Shown piece after piece: positions 58,101 to 64,000 of a stretch of 64,000 nt of DNA. Position 1 is the first letter of the stretch, and every line of letters starts with the position of its first letter. Below the pieces are notes generated by a model. The model made no database searches. It worked only from the letters and a program-made list of their open reading frames with translations, and was not told the DNA's origin. A program made the position numbers and the translations under genes. The DNA is from Moniliella sp. 'wahieum' (taxonomy: Eukaryota > Basidiomycota > Moniliellomycetes > Moniliellales > Moniliellaceae): NCBI GenBank assembly GCA_003971905.1, contig RSEE01000074.1, forward strand, positions 1 to 64,000, in the 5' to 3' direction.

Positions 58101-58124
58101 TTATGCATTATGCATTAACGTTTA
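58101..58124. repeat. Mixed heptad array: TGCA units switching to ACGT with TTA spacer
   Basis: TTA TGCA TTA TGCA TTA ACGT TTA, one register. This parallels the ACGT-to-TGCA switch with TGA spacer at 35998-36025. Confidence 0.95.
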
Positions 58125-58544
58125 ACCTCATTGACCATTCCGTACCATAGCGTAACGGCGACCGGTAACTGACGGTAACCGGTAACCCCCCGTATATAGT
58201 AGGTCACTAGATCACTATACAGATTGGTAGAGTATGACTTACGAAAACACTCGCGATCCTATATGGATCAGCTGCAAATTCAAACAGCCTTCATCAGATC
58301 TTCAGACAAGGCGTGAAGGCAAAGGCTGAGCTTGTGCTAACGTCTGCAAGCGTCAAGCTTCAAGGTGAGATTTGACATGCCGTTTTTGCCCGTAGAAATA
58401 AACAACCAGAATGTTTCGCCTCTCCACAAACAATCGCGTGTTGAGAAAGAGAGAAGATCGACGGTGGCCGGGGTGTAGGATGTGTGACATGTGAATCTCA
58501 TCGATCATCTCTGTCATGCATATTGAGACCATCGGCCCTGAGCC

Positions 58545-58569
58545 TGACCGGTGACGGTCACCGGTCACC
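58545..58569. repeat. CCGG heptads with spacer inversion
   Basis: TGA CCGG TGA CGG TCA CCGG TCA CC. The spacer inverts from TGA to TCA across a shortened unit, so the whole forms a near-palindrome. Confidence 0.9.
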
Positions 58570-59450
58570 CCACCATTCCACACCGGGCTCAGCGGCTCAG
58601 CCGCCGCCTTCTCTCCTGTTGCTGCGGTGATGGGGTTGGATGACTCGTTGACCCTCCTTTTGTTGTTGGGCAGAGAAGCGGCTTGCGGGACTTAGATCTT
58701 AGAGGGCACTTGCCGTTCACACTCTCATTCTCTCAGAGATCACTGTTCAACTCAACGTTGACCCTGAATCAGGCCTCCCTTCAATATAAATCAGCCATAT
58801 AAGCTCTAGGCCACATCGGCCTTGCACAGGCAACCTTACCGGTATTGACCCGAGGTGAAATCTGAGATTTCGATGGGATGGGAGATCTCAATCGTCCCCG
58901 GACCCAATCCACTTCTCGGGGAGTACCCGCAGTAGTACGCAGTAGCGCGTGCCGTACCCCTGATCCTTCATCTGCACATCCACACATGTCCATGCATGTC
59001 CATCCCCATCCCCATCGCAGATCACTAATCACTGGCGCGTCTAAACCAAAAAGGGAGAAACGCCTGACACCTACCATTTGCTTCCCCCCCACGCTGCAGT
59101 CGAACCGCGGTCGCGGTGGATGCGCCGTGGAGGCTGGTCGTGCGAGACAGTGCTACACTACGAAAGGAGCGGTCCCCGTCCGCGCCTGGATCGCGAGACA
59201 AAAAGAGCGAAGTGGTCATTGGTCCAACGGGGAACAAGGGGGGTATGACGGAACGAGGGCGAAAAAAGACAAGGATCAAAGGACATGAACTGATGAGGCG
59301 GAAAAAGAGAGCAACAGTCACAGCGAGATAATGAAGATGGGAGGGGGAGATGGGATGGCAGAGCAAAATCCCACCGTCAAGGGGCGAGTCAGCGTGTGGC
59401 CTAGTAAGTTAATAATGGTAAATGAAGGCAGAGTGGGGGGGGGGCAGGGG

Positions 59451-60377
59451 CTAGTCGAGCGGAGGGCCAAATTTGGTGGTGAACCAAGTGCCCAGGTCTT
59501 GCCAGAACCCCTCGGCGCGGACCATGTACTTGCGGCTGGGCTCGACCGGCGCCGGTCTGCCGCCAACGGAAGCAGGTCGTGCGCGGGACAGAGGGCGGGG
59601 GACGGGGCGGGAGGGCGGTCGAGCAGTGCCAGCTCCGTTCCGGGGCCGGGTAGGCTGGGTGGGCTGCCGCTCGCCGGTCCAGGTGCGCGGGAGACGGGAC
59701 GCGTTGGTGGAGGAGCACAGTTTGGTCAGGACCACCTGGCTCTCGATGGCGTATGGTGTACACTCGGTGCCAGGCACCAGGGCGTGGCAACAAAGTTTGG
59801 CCGCGCTTCAAGGGCGGATCCAACCGGGCGAGCGGGACGTGACGTTTATTAGCTTCCTCTGCTACGCGGACATCCAACTCGTCCGCACTGTTCGGCACGT
59901 AGGGTGCCCATGCCCAGTCCCCACGCGCACTGTACCCTCCGAAACCGCATACGCTTCCCCCAGCCCCCACCCTTTGCTCGATGCGGCGCGCGCCGAGCGA
60001 CCAGTCATCGACGGTGTCGCCGTCGCTTTGCCCCGGCCCCAGTGCGCTTGTCGACTGCCGGCGGCCGAGCCGAGTGCGGACCACGAGCGACCGCCGCGCG
60101 GCGCAGGCCGCGGCTCAATTGCCGCGGGCGCGCCACCGAGGCCCGAGCGGGGTGGGCGACGGCGTGGGCGCGGTGCGGGGCCGGGCTTGGGGATTGTGGT
60201 GCGGACAGAGGAGGGGGGGACGGCATGGGGCTCGCAGTAGTAGAACTTGGTCCTCGACGGGACGCGGGGACACCAAGTCGTGTGCGCTGCCATCTTGGTG
60301 GCCTGGGCTTGAAGGTCAGCATGCGACCGTCGGATCACTTCCTGGCTTGCCTTTCTCTTGTCGACTCGGCTGAACAA
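59451..60377 (-). CDS. Uncharacterised basic/Pro-rich protein (tentative)
   Basis: An ATG at 60377 opens MFSRVDKRKASQEVIRRSHA, then a Pro/Arg-rich stretch. After frame changes the region ends with EGFWQDLGTWFTTKFGPPLD and a stop at 59451. No family recognised. It could also be the 3' part of the gene lying upstream on the same strand. Confidence 0.35.
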
Positions 60378-60599
60378 TGATCAAGTCCGGAAGCGAAACC
60401 GAGGCGTTGGGGGAGTACGAATGCCGGCTGGAACGGCTCGGTAGCTTGGGACAGGTAGAGCGGGAAGAGGGGTGGGCATGGAGGTCGATGGATGTGCCAG
60501 GAAGGAGGCGTTGGTACGGGCCGCTGAGGGGGATTTGGGGCAGAAGCAGTCGGGGGAGGCTGCTAAGGCCTTAGCGCGCGTGGGGGCAGAAGGGGTGGC

Positions 60600-63529
60600 A
60601 TGAGCCACTACAGGTGCAAGGGCGTGGAACTTTCACCAGGGTGGAATGGGTCGGCGAACGACGAGGCATGAGGAACGACGATTTGGGGCGGGGGGTAAGC
60701 GAGACATGACTCCACTTGTTGTAAACCAAAGTGAGGTAGATGGAATCGTCGGCAACCGGGCGGGTGTGGGAGACGCAGCAATCAGATCGGTTGGGACGGG
60801 GGGGAATGGTACCTTCTGGAAGCCACTGGCTGTTGCTGGCGTCGTCCCACCCGTCGAGGCAGGCGATACCGACGAGGACAGTTTCGTATGGACGCGGAAG
60901 CAGCAGCTGAAGCAGCGGTGGGAGAGGGGGAGGCGAACGGGGTAGAACCACGGTGCCCGTGGTGGTTGCAGTCCCCGCATTAGAGGGAGAGAGCGAGAGC
61001 CCGCGCAAGCCACGCCCTGGCGAAGGGGAGTAGTTTCCCCTTGAACTGGCACGAGACCCACCGCGCGAGGTTCGAGCGAGACGAGAGACGGTGTGCGAGA
61101 TGGAGGGCGAGAGGTAGGATGGGTAGTAAGGGGGAAGGAAGGCCGACGGTCGAAGGGGGTTGCGGAGTGTGTGGTTCATCTCTAGGTGATCGACGGCTGA
61201 AGCGGACGGAGAGGGTCAGCAATACTAGCAGATAATTGCAATGATTTATCCCTTCGTCCACAGGAGCAAGGCTAAGGCAGCGATCCGGCGTTGTACCTTT
61301 GTTGCGTCCCGCGCGAAAGCGGCAAAACCCGCGGTCAGAGCGTCATGACGTTTGTCTAGTTCCTTGGCGTGGACACGAGGTGGCCATGAAATGCACGTTC
61401 GGCCAAGGCAGCCAGGGCAGTCCGGGCTCGGGAAAGAGCAAGAAAGTACTAGTCTTTTCGATTCGTCAGCGCCCGCACTGCCGAACTCAGCTCGTCAGCC
61501 GTTTTGGGACAGCAGAGACGGCTCGACCTCGTGCGAGCTGGCAGAGATCTCTTTTTACTCTTTCCGGCTGATCCAGACCATCCCGAGCGGTCCGCAGGGC
61601 CATCTCGAGCGCCGCACATAGGTCTGACGCATGGTTGACCGTGGAAAAGGCGCTGGCCTGGTTATCGGACTTGGCCTCGTCCTGGGCCATCCGCGCCTGG
61701 TTGCATCCGGGCCCAGCATAGCCCCAAGTGTGGTGCTGTGTTTTCAGCGAAGCGATAGCACAAGCATCGCTGCCCGTGGCCCGGGCGCAGACTCCCCGGT
61801 AAGTGGGAGCGAATCGGATCGTTCTCGTCCATGGGTTGGCTGAGGGGGCGGACACGGTCAAACTGCAGTCCCAAGGGGTTGGATCCCGTCGTTTTGTCCA
61901 TGTCCATTGCGGCGAACTGCGGGGAGCACTCTGCCGCCCATGGCTCTGCTGTCACTCGCCCCAAGCGGGTGGGGGCAACAAGGACTCGGATCAACTCATC
62001 GTCAAGCTCCCATTGGTCTCGGTTGTGGCGGTGGTGATGTAGAAGCCATACTGGTCGTTCGCGTGTGAACATTGGCACCGTTTCCGAATGGAACTAAATC
62101 GACGTGCGGCAATGTGCCTTGAGCAAAAGCTCGTTCCACCTCAGGTAGTATAGTGGCTGCTTGATTGGCACATTGCTCGGCCTCCGCCATGGTTTGATCC
62201 AACCGAGCGGATACGGTGGCTAGCGCATTCTCTTGGTCTATTCCTGCACCACCTGCCACCACATCTGGGGAATGACGCACTTCCTGGAACCGAAAGAGAG
62301 CGGCTTGGACGGCCTCGATTGCTTGGCTCCATGCCGCGGCGGTACGGATGGCCATGGCGATGGATACCTCGGTCTGGTCAAGTGAGAGGGGGATCTTGCT
62401 GGGGCCTACACTGCGGCTGGGAAAGGGCATGGCGTCAGCGGCAAGCGGCTGGGGATCTCGGATATTGGACAAAGGAAGCACCCGAGCAAGGGTGTGTCGC
62501 AGGCCGTCGGATACGGAGACTGTGCGGGACCGAGGGAGGAAGCCATCGGAGGCAGGGCTGTCAGGCGGTACGGGTACGGACGATGAGCGAGATCCAGGCC
62601 ACGGGGTGGTGGGGGTGGGGCCTGGCGTGGTGGGAGTGAGGAGGTGCGGCTGGTGGGGGCCGGCAAGGGAGCGGGAGCGGGTGCAAAGAAGCGCATACTT
62701 TTGGGTGGTTCAGGCGTGGGCGGCGATGGCGGCGGGGAGGGGGGGGGGGGTAACGGCGGTGGCAAGGATGAAGACCGCGCGGCGCAAGAGATGGGCGGCG
62801 GGACGAGGACGAGGACGATGGCAGGCATGGGGAAGATGAGTTGGGGAGGGGCACAAATGGTGCCAGAGGATGGGCGCCGAGGGTGTTGGCGATGGGGGAA
62901 AGCGGGGCAGTGGAGACAGGGTGCGGGGCAAGCGGTGGCCGAAGGGGCACGGGCGCGTGCAGTCTGAGCAAAGCCGAGCGTGCAGGCGAGCCGGCGGACG
63001 ACATGTCGGCGGTGGAGCGTGTCTGGGCAATGGCTCGCGCACGGGCCCGCGCCCTGGCTACGGCCGAAGCGCGGTCGAGCGAAGCGACAGGGGGGCGCGG
63101 CACATGCACCGGCCTGTCCACACCATCCGCCGCACCCACCGCACCCATGGCATCTGCCGCGCAACTGTGGGATCCAGGTGCTGGGAAGATGTGCGGACGT
63201 CCGCGGTGGTTGCCGCGGGCATGGCGATTGCCACCTGCACCAGCGCCAGTGCCATCACCAACACCATCACCAGCACCGACACCATCAGGACCAGGGCTGG
63301 GGGAACGGGCCGGGCTGTCTGGACCAGGGCCGGATGCTTGGAGGGCAGCCGAGGAGGAGGGGCCATCGGGTGGGCACTCCATGTGTGGCGGAGGGCAGGC
63401 ACTGGGGCTGTGGGTGGTGGGGGTGGCGGGGGGAGGCGGTGCCTGTCCGTCCTCAACCGCAACGGTGTGTGGACGAATGGCCATGCTAACCACACCCTGT
63501 GTGGCGCAAGCGCAAGTTGAAAGTGGCAA
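60600..63529 (-). CDS. Uncharacterised helical protein with disordered N-terminus (tentative)
   Basis: The N-terminal half (63529-62500) is Pro/Ser/His-rich. A helical region follows: LDQTEVSIAMAIRTAAAWSQ, then LATVSARLDQTMAEAEQCAN and ILPEVERAFAQGTLPHVDLV (62380-62095), continuing through frame changes with WELDDELIRVLVAPTRLGR, QPMDENDPIRSHLPG, ASDLCAALEMALRTARDGLD and, near 61340-61260, KRHDALTAGFAAFARDATKV followed by QRRIAALALLLWTKG. Long alpha-helical, coiled-coil-like character suggests a scaffold protein, but I cannot name a family. The 61180-60600 tail is Ser/Pro-rich. Bounds and unity of the gene are uncertain. Confidence 0.4.
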
Positions 63530-64000
63530 AAAGCCAGCTGCATGTGCCCTCCAACGCCATCGACGTCATCGATCAGTACTGAGATCCTGCAGCACCCACA
63601 TCTTGTGCGACCGATGTGATCTGTGTGTGACAGCTGGTTGATTCAGCCCTGGCCGCTTGCCACATCTGCTTCCCCCCTCCTCAGCCCACCAGCACGCCCA
63701 TGCGACAGGGCGCATCGTGGCGAGCGCCCTCCGCTCTGCCATGCAGTGGGGCAAACGCCAGATGGGTGTGCGAGGTGCAACACATGCATGCATGGTTACT
63801 AGTTACGCTTACTGGTTATTAGGGTGGGGCCACCTTTTGCTCATTAACAAAGCAAATCCTCCCCACAATTTTAGACGCAGGGGCCTATCTGTCCCTTTTT
63901 CACTTCGACTGGTCCTATGTATATACCACCCCGCCCTACACCCCTCGCCACCCGTCCCAGCATCAGCGTTGTTGCTGCCCACCGCTATTCAGCAGCAGCA
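63530..64000. other. Intergenic, right edge of window
   Basis: No recognised gene. Contains TTA CTAG TTA followed by TTA CTGG TTA at about 63796-63819, and a TATATA box-like stretch near 63920 that may belong to a promoter beyond the window. Confidence 0.45.

Larger units (their letters stand above)
55241..59450. other. Repeat-rich intergenic DNA, no supported gene
   Basis: Holds 9-bp and 32-bp tandem repeats and many heptad arrays, several using the TTA spacer. No ORF with a recognised domain. Confidence 0.6.

Noticed and set aside
5556..58569. CRISPR-like arrays from the regular short palindromic repeats
   Set aside because: There are no unique spacers, the unit is only 7 bp, and the genome is eukaryotic.

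Overview
This window looks like nuclear DNA of a filamentous or dimorphic fungus, most likely a basidiomycete (that level is inference). The recognisable proteins are typical fungal ones: GH18 chitinase, alpha-arrestin, Pmp3-type proteolipid, Arp6, Tudor-SN, nitronate monooxygenase, a Rtp1/TANGO6-type protein and a class-B bHLH factor. Introns are short (mostly 56-98 nt) with GT-AG ends and CTAAC-type branch sites. GC-rich gene islands alternate with long, less GC-rich intergenic stretches full of unusual short repeats.

Layout. 0-5.3 kb: an unresolved ORF cluster, an intron-containing tRNA-Leu, then a secreted glucanase/lectin-like gene and an acyltransferase-3 gene, both on the minus strand and abutting with an ATGA overlap. 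5.3-10.2 kb: repeat-rich intergenic DNA. 10.2-20.1 kb: plus-strand island with an alpha-arrestin, a Pmp3-like gene, Tudor-SN (SND1) and a GH18 chitinase. 21.3-22.4 kb: two relics, a tRNA-Lys pseudogene and a decayed Mn/Fe superoxide dismutase. 28.2-29.4 kb: bHLH factor on the minus strand. 29.4-43.3 kb: very repeat-rich DNA without a supported gene. 43.3-52 kb: nitronate monooxygenase and ARP6 (plus), convergent with an RTP1/TANGO6 homologue (minus). 52.5-54 kb and 59.4-63.5 kb: uncharacterised minus-strand genes. 55.2-59.4 kb: another repeat-rich spacer.

Two window-wide properties matter. First, almost every conserved protein can be followed only by switching reading frame, often at short homopolymers. 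This suggests an unpolished long-read assembly, so exact CDS ends are approximate and 'broken' genes should not automatically be called pseudogenes. Second, the intergenic DNA carries many 7-bp-period arrays that obey one rule: TCA (or TTA, or their complements TGA/TAA) followed by a self-complementary tetranucleotide. All twelve palindromic tetramers containing at least one G:C pair occur in this context, and arrays can switch tetramer while keeping the 7-bp register. I know of no described repeat family of this kind, and it is the most interesting signal here.
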